Part shown: one piece after another, positions 53,768 through 63,122 of the stretch
Layout: the number at the start of each line of letters is the position of its first letter
Position numbering within the stretch: position 1 is the first letter of the stretch
Notes under the pieces: generated by a model
Databases searched by the model: none
Told to the model about the DNA's origin: nothing
Seen by the model: the letters and a program-made list of their open reading frames with translations, nothing else
Position numbers and translations under genes: made by a program
Source: Bacillota bacterium
GTDB taxonomy: Bacteria > Bacillota > Clostridia > Lachnospirales > Lachnospiraceae
DNA length: 64,000 bases
Direction: 5' to 3'
NCBI GenBank assembly: GCA_023414355.1
Contig: JAEZOB010000024.1
Span: 56,035-120,034, forward strand

Positions 53768-54844
53768 ATGTTCGATATAAAGAATTATGGTTTTACAGGA
53801 CAATATGAAGTGAATGGTAAGGAAGATGGCTGTATCCCGGCCAGAGTGACTGAGGTTCATAGAGAGATCTATAAGGTGGTATCGGAAAAAGGAGAAATTA
53901 CAGCTCGAATCAAGGGTTCCTTTTATAAAGATACCGATACGGCAGAGGACTTTCCTGCCGTTGGAGATTTTGTGTTACTTCAATACAATGAGCTGGGCGA
54001 TTCCAGGATTGTGAAGGTACTGCCCAGAAGTTCGAAATTTTCCCGTCCGGATTATTCCGGACATAATGCCAGCTATGTCAAAACCATTCTGGAGCAGGTT
54101 GTGGCAGCTAATTTTGATTATGTTTTTATTCTGGCATCCTTAAATTATGATTTTAATGTAAACCGCATTATGCGTTACATTACTGTAGCCTGGGAGAGCG
54201 GAGGAACACCGGTGGTTCTGCTGACAAAAGCAGATCTGGTAGAGGACTATGAGGAGCAGCAGAAGGAAGTTTTGTCACAGGCAATTGGTGTAAATGTTCA
54301 TGTAATCAGTGCAGCCATGGGAGATGGTCTAAAGGAGCTAACCCCCTACTTAAAGCCCGGAAAGACTGTGGTGTTCCTCGGTTCCTCAGGCGTAGGGAAA
54401 TCAACTCTGGTAAATGCTCTTGCGGGAGAGGAGCTGATGTATGTGAGTGAAATCCGTGAGGAAGACAGTAAGGGAAGACATACGACCACCCATAGACAGC
54501 TGCTTATGCTGAAGAACGGAGTCATGATTATTGATACTCCGGGTATGAGAGAGCTGGGTATGTGGGATATCGGAGAAGGACTGGGCGATGCCTTTTCTGA
54601 TGTGGAGGACTTATTTCATCAGTGCCGTTTTTCGGATTGTACGCATAAGGGTGAGCCGGGTTGCGCTGTCCAGGCTGCCTTGAAGAACCATACACTGGAG
54701 CCTTCCAGGTGGAAAAACTATCTTCAACTGAAGAATGAGGCTAAATTCACGGAGAATAAGTCAGCTTACCTAAGGGAAAGGAAGGAATTTTTCAAAAAAA
54801 TTGAGAAGGATGTCAGGGCCGGACAGAAGGCGAGAAAAAGATGA
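53768..54844 (+). CDS. rsgA: RsgA-family ribosome-associated GTPase
   Basis: 358 aa. RsgA (YjeQ) is a circularly permuted GTPase acting in 30S maturation. N-terminal OB-like domain (about 1-95), then G4 (LLTKADLV), G1 (GSSGVGKSTLVNAL), G2 region (GRHTTTHRQ) and G3 (DTPGMREL) in permuted order, and a zinc-binding Cys/His cluster (CRFSDCTHKGEPGC). GGAGG selects ATG 53768. It is longer than typical RsgA (about 290-300 aa) because of the N-terminal extension and basic C-terminal tail. The attenuator in front suggests induction by translation stress. Confidence 0.88.
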   Translation: MFDIKNYGFTGQYEVNGKEDGCIPARVTEVHREIYKVVSEKGEITARIKGSFYKDTDTAEDFPAVGDFVLLQYNELGDSRIVKVLPRSSKFSRPDYSGHNASYVKTILEQVVAANFDYVFILASLNYDFNVNRIMRYITVAWESGGTPVVLLTKADLVEDYEEQQKEVLSQAIGVNVHVISAAMGDGLKELTPYLKPGKTVVFLGSSGVGKSTLVNALAGEELMYVSEIREEDSKGRHTTTHRQLLMLKNGVMIIDTPGMRELGMWDIGEGLGDAFSDVEDLFHQCRFSDCTHKGEPGCAVQAALKNHTLEPSRWKNYLQLKNEAKFTENKSAYLRERKEFFKKIEKDVRAGQKARKR

Positions 54845-54872
54845 ATCAGTGTATTATGGGAGGGAAGAATAG

Positions 54873-55871
54873 ATGAACATTGTTAGATTTTCTGAGGAGC
54901 ATATAGAACAAGCAATTAAGATAGCTATGGCAAATTATCGGATGGAAAGGCAGTTTGTTCCTGCATTACCGCAGGAGGAGAGACTTCCGATGAGGAGTCT
55001 TCTGCCGGATATGGAGCATTTCACGAAAGTTGGGTTGGGTGCAGCGATCGTGGAAAACCATCAGCTGTTAGGCTTTTGCTGTGGTTATAGTCCGCTAGAG
55101 GATGCCTTTGGTACGACCGGAGTCAGAGGAACCTTTGTTCCGATCCATGGTCATGGGGTAGCAACCCATATCATAGGCAAAGACAGAGACAGAATGTATT
55201 CCGGATTATATCAGGCAGTTGCTGAGAAGTGGGTAAAGGCAGGAATTGGAAGTCATGCCATTGCTCTTTACACTCATGATAAGACAGCGGTCAGCAGCTT
55301 TTTCTATCAAGGCTTCGGATTGCGTTGTATGGATTTGATCCGATCATTGGAGGAAGAACTGGAAGCAGTGCGAAATCCGTCTGTTATACGGGATATCAAG
55401 TATGAAGAGCTTAACAGGGAGGACTGGAAGAGATTATTAATGCTGCATAACGGTTTGCAGGAACATATCGGAGGCAGCCCTGTATTTATGCCTTTTCCGC
55501 TGATGGATGAGGAAGCGTTATACGAACATGCGGAGGAAGGGGTGCGTTACTTTGCTGCTTTCATTGAAGGGGACCCTGTAGCTTATATTAAGCTTGGCGA
55601 GACTGGAGAAAACTTTGTGACAGAGCATGCGGGTATGATGAATATCTGCGGAGCATACTGTCATCCGAAGTATAGGGGGATTGGAATTCACCATAACCTG
55701 TTGGCTTATATGATTGCTCTCCTTAAGAAGGAGGGATATCAACTTTTGGGGGTAGATTGCGAAAGCTTCAACCCTACGGCCCGTTCCTTTTGGACAAAGT
55801 ATTTTACAGAATATACGCACAGCGTGGTCAGAAGAATTGATGATAAGGCAGTTGACATGGCTTACTGTTAA
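54873..55871 (+). CDS. GNAT-family acetyltransferase, two-domain
   Basis: 332 aa. Two GNAT-like halves: residues about 1-155 (with HAIALYTHDKTAVSSFFYQGFGLRC) and about 165-330 (AYIKLGETGENF, then the acetyl-CoA loop CHPKYRGIGIHHNLLAYMI). It follows rsgA by 28 nt with GGGAGGGAAG before the ATG, and is probably in the same transcript. The substrate is unknown. Confidence 0.82.
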   Translation: MNIVRFSEEHIEQAIKIAMANYRMERQFVPALPQEERLPMRSLLPDMEHFTKVGLGAAIVENHQLLGFCCGYSPLEDAFGTTGVRGTFVPIHGHGVATHIIGKDRDRMYSGLYQAVAEKWVKAGIGSHAIALYTHDKTAVSSFFYQGFGLRCMDLIRSLEEELEAVRNPSVIRDIKYEELNREDWKRLLMLHNGLQEHIGGSPVFMPFPLMDEEALYEHAEEGVRYFAAFIEGDPVAYIKLGETGENFVTEHAGMMNICGAYCHPKYRGIGIHHNLLAYMIALLKKEGYQLLGVDCESFNPTARSFWTKYFTEYTHSVVRRIDDKAVDMAYC

Positions 55872-55920
55872 TCGGCTCAACAGTAGAAAGCAATCTGCTA
55901 TAAAAAGGGATATTGGTTCA

Positions 55921-55961
55921 GAGGGTATTGTCCGAGAGTTCTCGGATAATACCCTCTTTTT
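55921..55961 (+). terminator. Rho-independent terminator
   Basis: GAGGGTATTGTCCGAG pairs with CTCGGATAATACCCTC (one mismatch), followed by TTTTT. Confidence 0.9.
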
Positions 55962-56216
55962 ATAATATGCTCTAAAGGGGTTTTGAGCTGACACAAATTG
56001 GAAGCTGCTATTACGATGAGAAAGGGAACCTTCCACAATACCGTAACGTCTAATGGTTGTAAAGGAAAACGAAAGGAGGAAAACGAAAACATATTCATAT
56101 TACGAAGGAAGAACAGATTGAAGTTGATATAGAGTGCTTCTTGCCGGGGATAGAAATAGGGTGACCGTCAGGAATGCAACAACAAACTAAAGTACAGACT
56201 ATAGGAGGTAATCATT
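55962..56216. other. Intergenic region, little recognised
   Basis: A near-repeat GGAAAACGAAAGGAGGAAAACGAAAA lies at about 56064-56090. It contains a GGAGG, but no useful ORF follows. No clear promoter was found. Confidence 0.3.
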
Positions 56217-56933
56217 ATGATAAGAAAGCATTTGATGAAAGCAGTGTTGTTGGGATTATGTATGGCGAGTTTGTCTACCGGCAATGCATATGCAATGGCA
56301 ACCGTAAGTGTTGCACCGACAATGGGTACGGAGGAAATCTCACCGGAGCTTCAGAAACTATATGACAAGCAGAAAGAGATTGACAAGCTACTATTTGAGG
56401 AACATGCCAAGGATATTGAAAAGATGGGCTTTATCATCAGCAGCACTGGGGTTGTGGAGGACACAATTGAGATCAGTATCTCGCCTTATGAGGAGAAATT
56501 AGCAGATTATATTTATGAGCTGGTAGGTAAGGATAATATCAAGGTTACAGAGATGGATCAGAGCATCCTTTATGCTACAGGTGTTGCACCGGACCAGCCG
56601 GTTGCAGACACGACGGACGCTGAGGTTATTATGGATAAGGAAGATACTGCAGCGGCAGATGCTGATCTGGTGGATCCAATCAATGCAACGGACGAAGATG
56701 GAAAGATGGAGATTCAGATAGAAAGTGTTGGTAATCTGGATGATAAAGCAACAGGAGTAGGAGAGGTAAAGACGGTTTCGGCACCTGTTAACGATGATAT
56801 TCGTACGGTATCTGCAACTGCAGCACAACAGGAATCTGTGTCAGCCCCGATCACTATCCTTGTGATTGCCGGTATCGCAGCATTGGTTGGTGGCACCGTG
56901 ATTCTTTCCCTGAGAAAGAAGAACATGAAGTAA
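56217..56933 (+). CDS. Exported protein with C-terminal membrane anchor, unknown function
   Basis: 238 aa. Signal peptide (about 1-28, ending NAYA), an acidic extracellular region (about 30-200) and a C-terminal hydrophobic segment (APITILVIAGIAALVGGTVIL) followed by RKKNMK. It resembles an LPXTG-protein tail, but no LPXTG is seen, so it is probably membrane-anchored. AGGAGG precedes the ATG. Not recognised. Confidence 0.75.
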   Translation: MIRKHLMKAVLLGLCMASLSTGNAYAMATVSVAPTMGTEEISPELQKLYDKQKEIDKLLFEEHAKDIEKMGFIISSTGVVEDTIEISISPYEEKLADYIYELVGKDNIKVTEMDQSILYATGVAPDQPVADTTDAEVIMDKEDTAAADADLVDPINATDEDGKMEIQIESVGNLDDKATGVGEVKTVSAPVNDDIRTVSATAAQQESVSAPITILVIAGIAALVGGTVILSLRKKNMK

Positions 56934-56959
56934 TTTAGATTTTAGTTTCTGTTCTTAAG

Positions 56960-57007
56960 AAGAGGTCCTGAGTATGATGATAGTTCCATCATAGCAGGGC
57001 CTCTTTG
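56960..57007 (+). terminator. Terminator-like hairpin
   Basis: AAGAGGTCCTG pairs with CAGGGCCTCTT, with TATGATG/CATCATA inside. There is only a weak T-run. Confidence 0.6.
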
Positions 57008-57109
57008 CTGATTTGGGTTTAAATTCATAATATTTTGGAAAAGCTTATGTTGTATTTACATGGCTATGTGTTCATGGAAGACGATGTGTCATGGAAGGAG
57101 GGTAAGAGA

Positions 57110-57967
57110 ATGCAGGTTAAGGAATATAATGAAGCTGGTTTATTCCTGAAGGATTATGAGGAGCATCTGAGAAAGAAGGAAGCAGTCAGTCAGCTACTCC
57201 TTTATCCTGCCTATAACAGTCTTTCCCCGGTGGAGAAGGGAAGGGAGATTTATGGAGCAGTGCTTCAGGAACAGGAGCCTGTCTTGTTGTTTTGTAATAA
57301 ATTTGGTCATAGCCTGATTCTTCTGTCGCTACGGCAAGAGGATTCGACGGTTGCTGCAGTAACCCTGGCTGACTTTTTTAGCAGTAATCATATACAGATA
57401 ACCGGAATTACCGGTCTTCAGGAGCTTTGTCAGAGCTTTATCGATCAGTATATGATGCTGGTTCAGTGCAATTTCCTTCAAATTCAGGAAACTGAAATCA
57501 TGGAGATCAGGCAGGTGAACGAGCTGAAACCGGCATCGGGGCAACAAAGACTCGCAGATACTTCGGAAGCAAAGCTAGCCGCCGATTGGATGCTACGTTT
57601 TTGGATGGAGGCCAAGATGAGTGAATTGGATTACGAGGCTGCACTTGTTAAGGCCAGCAAACTGGTGGAGGAGAAAAAGCTCTATCTGTACGAGAATGAA
57701 GAGGGGGAAGCTGTATCCATGGCCGCAATCTGCAAGAAGCTGCTGAGTGGTATCATGATAACCTATATTTATACGCCTGAAGAGCATCGGGGCAAAGGAT
57801 ATGCCGCCTCCAATATTTATTATTTAAGCAAGTTTCTTTTGGGGCAGGGTTATGATTTTTGTACCTTACTTTCCGATAAGAAAAACCCTATTTTGAATCG
57901 GGCATATGAGAAGGTGGGTTATCATACACTTGAGGATGTCTATGAATATATATTACTTCAGCCTTAG
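57110..57967 (+). CDS. GNAT-family acetyltransferase
   Basis: 285 aa. The C-terminal GNAT domain (about 160-285) has MAAICKKLLSGIMITYIYTP and the CoA loop EEHRGKGYAASNIYYLSKFLL. The N-terminal part is a degenerate second domain. AAGGAGGG before ATG 57110 excludes the 25 extra codons upstream. The substrate is unknown. Confidence 0.82.
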   Translation: MQVKEYNEAGLFLKDYEEHLRKKEAVSQLLLYPAYNSLSPVEKGREIYGAVLQEQEPVLLFCNKFGHSLILLSLRQEDSTVAAVTLADFFSSNHIQITGITGLQELCQSFIDQYMMLVQCNFLQIQETEIMEIRQVNELKPASGQQRLADTSEAKLAADWMLRFWMEAKMSELDYEAALVKASKLVEEKKLYLYENEEGEAVSMAAICKKLLSGIMITYIYTPEEHRGKGYAASNIYYLSKFLLGQGYDFCTLLSDKKNPILNRAYEKVGYHTLEDVYEYILLQP

Positions 57968-58047
57968 GTATAAAGGATCAGACTTGCATTTGCTATAACC
58001 TGATAGTACAATATAATAAGAGCTATAAGGAGAAAGGAGGATTTTCT

Positions 58048-59031
58048 ATGAGAACAATCAGATGGGGAATTATCGGTGCAGGCCATATAGCGGAAAAGTT
58101 TGCTATAGCACTGAATTCCTTAAAGGATACAGAATTAACGGCAATTGCTTCGAGAAGCGCAGATAAAGCATATGAATTTGCAGAACGTTTTCATGTAAGG
58201 AAAGCCTACGGAAGCTACGAGGAACTGGCGAAAGACAGTGATATCGATGTAATATATATTGCAACCCCGCATACAGAGCACCGAAAGCATGCATCCCTAT
58301 GTATTACACATGGAAAGGCAGTATTGTGTGAAAAGCCCTTTACGGTGAATCATAGAGAAGCGGAAGTGCTTATCACTTTGGCAAAAGAACACAAGGTATT
58401 CTTGATGGAAGCCATGTGGACGAAATTTCTCCCGGTAACAAGAATGGTGAAACAGTGGATCGATGAAAATCGGATAGGAAAAGTAAAGTATATTCAGGCG
58501 TCTTTTGGCTTTCGTTCGGAATTTAATCCTCAAAGCCGCTTATATGATCCCCATCTTGCAGGAGGGGCTCTTCTGGATGTGGGTATCTATCCTATCAGCT
58601 ATGCCACCTTCCTTTTAGGGAAGCTGCCGGATCAAGTGATCAGTTGTGCATCCATCGGTAAGACTAAGGTTGATGAGATGAACGTCATAGCTTTGCACTT
58701 TGAAGATGGTACACTGGCAGACTTAAGCTCAGCAATTTCTGCCAATACCGGTAATGATGCCGTGATTATAGGTGAAAAAGGAAGAATTGTTGTACCGACC
58801 TTTTGGACAGCTGAAAAAGCGGAATTATTTGATGAAGGAGGGAAAGTGGTTGAGTCATTTTCTCTGCCGTTTACTTCTAACGGCTTTGTCTATGAAGTAG
58901 AAGAAGTGAACAGATGTCTGAGGGAAGGAAAGCTGCAAAGTGATATCATTCCACATGAGACAACACTTGCGATTATGAAGCTTATGGATGGTATCCGTGC
59001 AGAATGGGGCCTGGTTTATCCTGTGGAATAG
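58048..59031 (+). CDS. Gfo/Idh/MocA-family oxidoreductase
   Basis: 327 aa. An N-terminal Rossmann fold (WGIIGAGHIAEKFA), the EKP motif (VLCEKPFTVN) and C-terminal dimer sheet with GGALLDVGIYPISYA (conserved D/H pair region). It is close in pattern to the dihydrodiol dehydrogenase-like members of the family. NAD(P)-dependent oxidation of a sugar or related substrate is expected. AAAGGAGG precedes the ATG. Confidence 0.9.
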   Translation: MRTIRWGIIGAGHIAEKFAIALNSLKDTELTAIASRSADKAYEFAERFHVRKAYGSYEELAKDSDIDVIYIATPHTEHRKHASLCITHGKAVLCEKPFTVNHREAEVLITLAKEHKVFLMEAMWTKFLPVTRMVKQWIDENRIGKVKYIQASFGFRSEFNPQSRLYDPHLAGGALLDVGIYPISYATFLLGKLPDQVISCASIGKTKVDEMNVIALHFEDGTLADLSSAISANTGNDAVIIGEKGRIVVPTFWTAEKAELFDEGGKVVESFSLPFTSNGFVYEVEEVNRCLREGKLQSDIIPHETTLAIMKLMDGIRAEWGLVYPVE

Positions 59032-59094
59032 TTTCTTGCAAGGTGAATTTGTACTTATATAAATTCACAGATTTACATAAGAATGGAGATTGTT

Positions 59095-59676
59095 ATGGGA
59101 GATAGTGAGTATAAGCTTTCCGGATATAGTTTCGGGGATTCTCATGATTATAAGGAAGCAAAGCGGGAATTGGAGAGCGTGGAGTATATCAGGGCCAATA
59201 CTGATTTGAATGATATCAATAAGGTGCTGAAGCTGTATACCAAGCTGGTAGAGAGAAGAACTCTCAAATCCGTCGTAGGAATCGCTTTTATGATTGAACT
59301 TCGGAGCAGAATACTGTCAGCCGGGATTGTATCAGCAGATTCACTGCCAGGGATTAGGATTGAGAAATCAGATCAACCTATCCGTGTGTATGATAATGTT
59401 CTGGAGCATGAGCAGGAGAAAGCACATCTTGCAATGATAGATGATTATCGAATCAAGCTGAAGAATTCGAGGATTATCAGTGGCTTTCTGGTAGTAATCA
59501 TTGTGGTGATGCTGTTGATTTCTATCTTTATGGACAGAAGTATGTATTCTATCTATGAGAATAAGGTCATTGATAAGTACGAAGCATGGCAGCAGGAGCT
59601 GGATGCCAGAGAAGCAGCATTGGAAGATAGGGAGAATGCTGTAAACAATGAAATTAATTCTGAGAAAGCGGAATAA
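59095..59676 (+). CDS. Membrane protein with C-terminal coiled coil, unknown
   Basis: 193 aa. A soluble N-terminal region (about 1-120), one membrane segment (about 126-147, GFLVVIIVVMLLISIFM) and a short Glu/Ala-rich coiled coil at the C terminus (EAWQQELDAREAALEDRENA). ATG 59095 follows GGAG; ATG 59083 is less likely. Not recognised. It lies 418 bp before the PhoB-like regulator start... the intergenic repeat begins just after it. Confidence 0.7.
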   Translation: MGDSEYKLSGYSFGDSHDYKEAKRELESVEYIRANTDLNDINKVLKLYTKLVERRTLKSVVGIAFMIELRSRILSAGIVSADSLPGIRIEKSDQPIRVYDNVLEHEQEKAHLAMIDDYRIKLKNSRIISGFLVVIIVVMLLISIFMDRSMYSIYENKVIDKYEAWQQELDAREAALEDRENAVNNEINSEKAE

Positions 59677-59719
59677 ATTTCACATTTTTTTCATAGTTCG
59701 ATGCTACTATAAGAGAAAA

Positions 59720-59893
59720 GTGTGAAAATCATTCTGAAAGTACCAGAATTATTCTGAAGGATTCCATAATAGAAATCAAACGAATTCAAGAATTCGTCAT
59801 GGAATTTCATTATGAACTTCTTCTTCAACTTCCAGCATTTACGCCTGAATCTGTCTGGTATGTTTCGAAATGTGAAGGAAAACATTTTCACAC
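59720..59893. repeat. Palindromic element with dispersed-repeat core, copy 2
   Basis: The outer ends GTGTGAAAAT (59720-59729) and ATTTTCACAC (59884-59893) are perfect inverted repeats. The 59-bp core (59764-59822) matches copy 1 at 16710-16768. Arms between them are partly complementary. It fills the leader of the two-component operon that starts at 59916, so it may influence its expression. Confidence 0.8.
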
Positions 59894-59915
59894 AATCAAA
59901 TTATGGAGGTGCCAA

Positions 59916-60593
59916 ATGGATAAGCCTAAGATCCTGGTTGTAGATGATGAAAGCAGAATGCGTAAGCTTGTGAAAGATTTTTTGGTGCGTAAAAATTTTG
60001 ATGTGATAGAAGCAGAGAACGGAGAGCAGGCTATTGACATCTTCTTTTCAACAAAGGAGATCGCGTTGGTAATACTGGATATCATGATGCCCAAACTGGA
60101 CGGATGGCAGGTGTGTAAGGAAATCAGGCAGTATTCCAAGGTACCGATCATTATGCTGACAGCAAAAAGTGATGAGAAGGATGAGCTGCAGGGCTTTGAT
60201 CTCGGCGTAGATGAATATATCTCTAAACCCTTCAGTCCAAAGATACTGGTTGCAAGAGTAGAGGCTGTACTTCGAAGAACGCAACAGACTGACGAGGAAA
60301 TACTGGAGGTAGGAGGCATCGTTCTCGATAAGAATGCCCATCTGGTAAAGATAGACGGTCAGGAGGTAGATTTAAGCTTTAAGGAATTCGAACTTCTGTC
60401 TTATTTTGTAACAAATCAGGGAGTAGCCCTTTCCAGAGAGAAGATTTTAAATAATGTATGGAACTATGACTATTTCGGGGATGCCAGAACGATCGATACC
60501 CATGTGAAGAAGCTTAGAAACAAGATGGGACCGAAGGGTGATTGTATTAAGACAATCTGGGGCTTAGGTTATAAATTTGAGGTGGATGCATGA
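59916..60593 (+). CDS. OmpR/PhoB-family response regulator
   Basis: 225 aa. Receiver domain (VVDDESRMRKLV, phospho-Asp in LVILDIMMPKLDGW, Thr in MLTAKSDE, Lys in SKPFSP) and winged-helix output domain (SFKEFELLSYFV, then ARTIDTHVKKLRNKMG and TIWGLGYKFE). GGAGGT five nt before ATG 59916 excludes the longer frame. The downstream kinase overlaps it by 4 nt. Confidence 0.95.
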   Translation: MDKPKILVVDDESRMRKLVKDFLVRKNFDVIEAENGEQAIDIFFSTKEIALVILDIMMPKLDGWQVCKEIRQYSKVPIIMLTAKSDEKDELQGFDLGVDEYISKPFSPKILVARVEAVLRRTQQTDEEILEVGGIVLDKNAHLVKIDGQEVDLSFKEFELLSYFVTNQGVALSREKILNNVWNYDYFGDARTIDTHVKKLRNKMGPKGDCIKTIWGLGYKFEVDA

Positions 60594-62170
60594 AGCATTC
60601 CATTCGTTTTAGAATTACCCTGGTGCTTACAGCTATGGTTATCTTAACGATTTTAATCACCTGGGTGGTGAATAGAACCTTCCTGTCCGATTACTATGTG
60701 AAGACAAAAATGAATACCCTGGATAAGACGTTCAATGAAATAAATGCAATCTGTAAGAGTATGGATGAGGAAACAATTACTGAAAATGATACTGTGCATA
60801 TGGAACAATTGGAGTCAAAATATTCGGTGGATATTTATGTATTTAACTCACATGGAGCATTTATCTTCCCGACTCGTGTCAATCTGGGGGATCGGGAATT
60901 TACTCAGATGATGACGATGCAAGCCGAATACATCGGTGGCTATATGAATCCGAATATTAAAGACCGAAAGGTTCTTAAGGAAACAAAGGATTACTATATT
61001 AATAGTTTGTATGACACGCAAAAGGATTCCAGTTATATTGATATGGTTGGATTAATCAATACAACCTTTGATGAACTTTCGACAAAGGCGGATCATGGTG
61101 AAGCAGCTGAAGATAGTGCAGATGCTGCAGAAAATGACAGAAATTTCAAGATTGTTCTGCTTCGGACTAATTTTGAGAGTATTGAAGAGAGTGTTGCCAT
61201 TGCAAATAAATTTCTGGCTTATATCGGTATTGCTGCGGTTCTTCTTGGTTCCTTCGCTATGCTGATTATCAGTAAGAAATTTACGAAGCCGATTCTTGAG
61301 CTGTCAGGAATAGCAAAGAAGATGTCCGATCTGGATTTTGAAGTGAAATATAATGTGAAATCCAAAGATGAGATAGGAGAATTGGGAAATAGCATCAATA
61401 CCCTGTCAGATAAACTCGAGAATACGATTCAAGAATTGAAGCAGGCGAATAATGAATTGGTGAATGACATTCAGAAGAAGACTGAAATTGATGAGATGCG
61501 CAAGGAATTCTTATCCAACGTATCACATGAGTTGAAAACGCCAATCTCTCTGATTCAGGGGTATGCCGAAGGCCTCAAAGAGAACATCAATGAAGATGCG
61601 GAAAGCCGTGATTTTTACTGCGAGGTAATCATGGATGAAGCGGACAAGATGAATAAGATGGTTAAGAAACTACTTAGCCTAAATGAGTTGGAGTTCGGTA
61701 ATAATCAGGTGAACTTCGAACGCTTCGATATCGTGACATTGATCAGATCCGTATTAAGCTCAACAGAAATACTATTCAGACAAAAAGAAGTTACCCTGCA
61801 TTTCGAACAGACTGGGCCGGTCTATGTATGGGCGGACGAATATCTGATAGAACAGGTGGTTACGAACTATATCAGTAATGCACTCAACCATGTCGACGGT
61901 CAGAAGATCATTGAGATAAAACTGATCCCGAGAGAGGATACGGTTCGAGTGGCAGTATTGAATACCGGCGAAACTATTCCGGAGGAGGATATCGATAAGA
62001 TATGGATCAAATTCTATAAAGTGGATAAAGCAAGAACTAGAGAGTATGGAGGTAGCGGAATAGGACTTTCCATAGTAAAAGCGATCATGAATTCCCATAA
62101 CCGGCAATGTGGTGTGATTAACCGTACTGTTGGTGTTGAATTTTGGTTTGAACTCGATGTAAAATCATAA
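60590..62170 (+). CDS. Sensor histidine kinase
   Basis: 526 aa. TM1 (about 10-30), extracellular sensor (about 31-205), TM2 (about 206-225), HAMP (about 226-280), HisKA with phospho-His in FLSNVSHELKTPISLIQGYAEG, and HATPase with N box (NYISNALNH), truncated G1 (LNTGETIPEEDIDKIW) and G2 (YGGSGIGLSIVKAI). It forms a two-component pair with the overlapping upstream regulator. The signal is unknown. Confidence 0.94.
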   Translation: MKHSIRFRITLVLTAMVILTILITWVVNRTFLSDYYVKTKMNTLDKTFNEINAICKSMDEETITENDTVHMEQLESKYSVDIYVFNSHGAFIFPTRVNLGDREFTQMMTMQAEYIGGYMNPNIKDRKVLKETKDYYINSLYDTQKDSSYIDMVGLINTTFDELSTKADHGEAAEDSADAAENDRNFKIVLLRTNFESIEESVAIANKFLAYIGIAAVLLGSFAMLIISKKFTKPILELSGIAKKMSDLDFEVKYNVKSKDEIGELGNSINTLSDKLENTIQELKQANNELVNDIQKKTEIDEMRKEFLSNVSHELKTPISLIQGYAEGLKENINEDAESRDFYCEVIMDEADKMNKMVKKLLSLNELEFGNNQVNFERFDIVTLIRSVLSSTEILFRQKEVTLHFEQTGPVYVWADEYLIEQVVTNYISNALNHVDGQKIIEIKLIPREDTVRVAVLNTGETIPEEDIDKIWIKFYKVDKARTREYGGSGIGLSIVKAIMNSHNRQCGVINRTVGVEFWFELDVKS

Positions 62171-62178
62171 ATCATCAT

Positions 62179-62226
62179 TAATCGCAGCCATCACTGTTTG
62201 ATCAAAGTATGGCTGTGATTATTTTG
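62179..62226 (+). terminator. Terminator of the two-component operon
   Basis: AATCGCAGCCAT pairs with ATGGCTGTGATT (one G-T), followed by ATTTTGT. Confidence 0.7.
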
Positions 62227-62302
62227 TAATAAGGAAAACTTATCAAGCCTACCTATCATTGGCTTTCTGTGTGTTGATATAGGAGTAAGATGCTGATTCT
62301 AG

Positions 62303-62330
62303 TTGCAAAATTTGTGAAAAGTGATAATAT
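62303..62330 (+). promoter_or_regulatory. Promoter of the lipoprotein gene
   Basis: TTGCAA and TAATAT are 16 bp apart, about 70 bp upstream of the start. Confidence 0.5.
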
Positions 62331-62398
62331 GTTAAATGTACCACCCTGTATTCAAGGTACATGCTGCATATGATAGACATATACTGGAGGGACAATTG

Positions 62399-63094
62399 AT
62401 GAAACGGGCAAGAATCTTAATCGTATTACTTCTTATGTTCAGCCTTACCGGATGCATCAAGGAATATTCTTACACGGAAGAGCAGAGTGATTCGGCAGCA
62501 GAATATATGGCAGGTAAGCTTTTAGAGCAGGATAAATATTATCATGAAGCCCTGCTTCCGATAGAAGAGGCTAGTGTAGAACCTACAGTAGCTGTTACAC
62601 CAACGGGAGCTCCTATACAAAAAGCTGATACAAATCTATCTAGTACTGACGGAACTGTAACATCAGAGCCGAAGAAGGATTATACCCTATCAGAAGTAAT
62701 AGGCGCAGATGATTTTGATTTACAGTATGAAGGATATGATATTACAGACGGTTATCCGGAGGAGACTACAGATTCTTATTTTACGGTTACTCCCAGACAG
62801 GGTAATCAGTTGGCTGTCGTAACCTTTCGATTAAAAAACGTGACAAGTAAAAAGAAGACCTTAAATCTGACCAAGGCGGATATTCAGTTCCAATTGGACA
62901 TTAATGTCGGAACAGTATACGAGCCATCGCTCTCCCTAATTGAGAATGACCTGCAGTATATCGATATTTCTCTGAAGGGTAAGGAAGAAAAACAGGTTCT
63001 TTTAATATTCGAAATAAAGAAAGAGAAGGAAATATCGGATATCAACCTAATGGTTTCCCAAGGGGAGAAATCGGCAATTATTGTTTTGAAATAA
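62399..63094 (+). CDS. Lipoprotein with DUF4352-like beta domain
   Basis: 231 aa. A lipobox (MFSLTGC) closes a short signal peptide, so the protein is lipid-anchored on the outer face of the membrane. A Thr/Pro-containing linker is followed by a beta-rich domain (about 110-230: NQLAVVTFRLKNVTSKKKTLNL, EKQVLLIFEI). That pattern resembles Ig-like DUF4352/telomeric-repeat-factor-like extracellular domains. GGAGGG precedes ATG 62399. The function is unknown. Confidence 0.75.
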   Translation: MKRARILIVLLLMFSLTGCIKEYSYTEEQSDSAAEYMAGKLLEQDKYYHEALLPIEEASVEPTVAVTPTGAPIQKADTNLSSTDGTVTSEPKKDYTLSEVIGADDFDLQYEGYDITDGYPEETTDSYFTVTPRQGNQLAVVTFRLKNVTSKKKTLNLTKADIQFQLDINVGTVYEPSLSLIENDLQYIDISLKGKEEKQVLLIFEIKKEKEISDINLMVSQGEKSAIIVLK

Positions 63095-63122
63095 TTCAGA
63101 AGAAAGGCATGGGGCGGATTGT

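Noticed and set aside
55962..56216. 63-aa ORF starting in the leader of the anchored protein (MQQQTKVQ...)
   Set aside because: It overlaps the real gene in another frame, and the strong AGGAGG belongs to ATG 56217.
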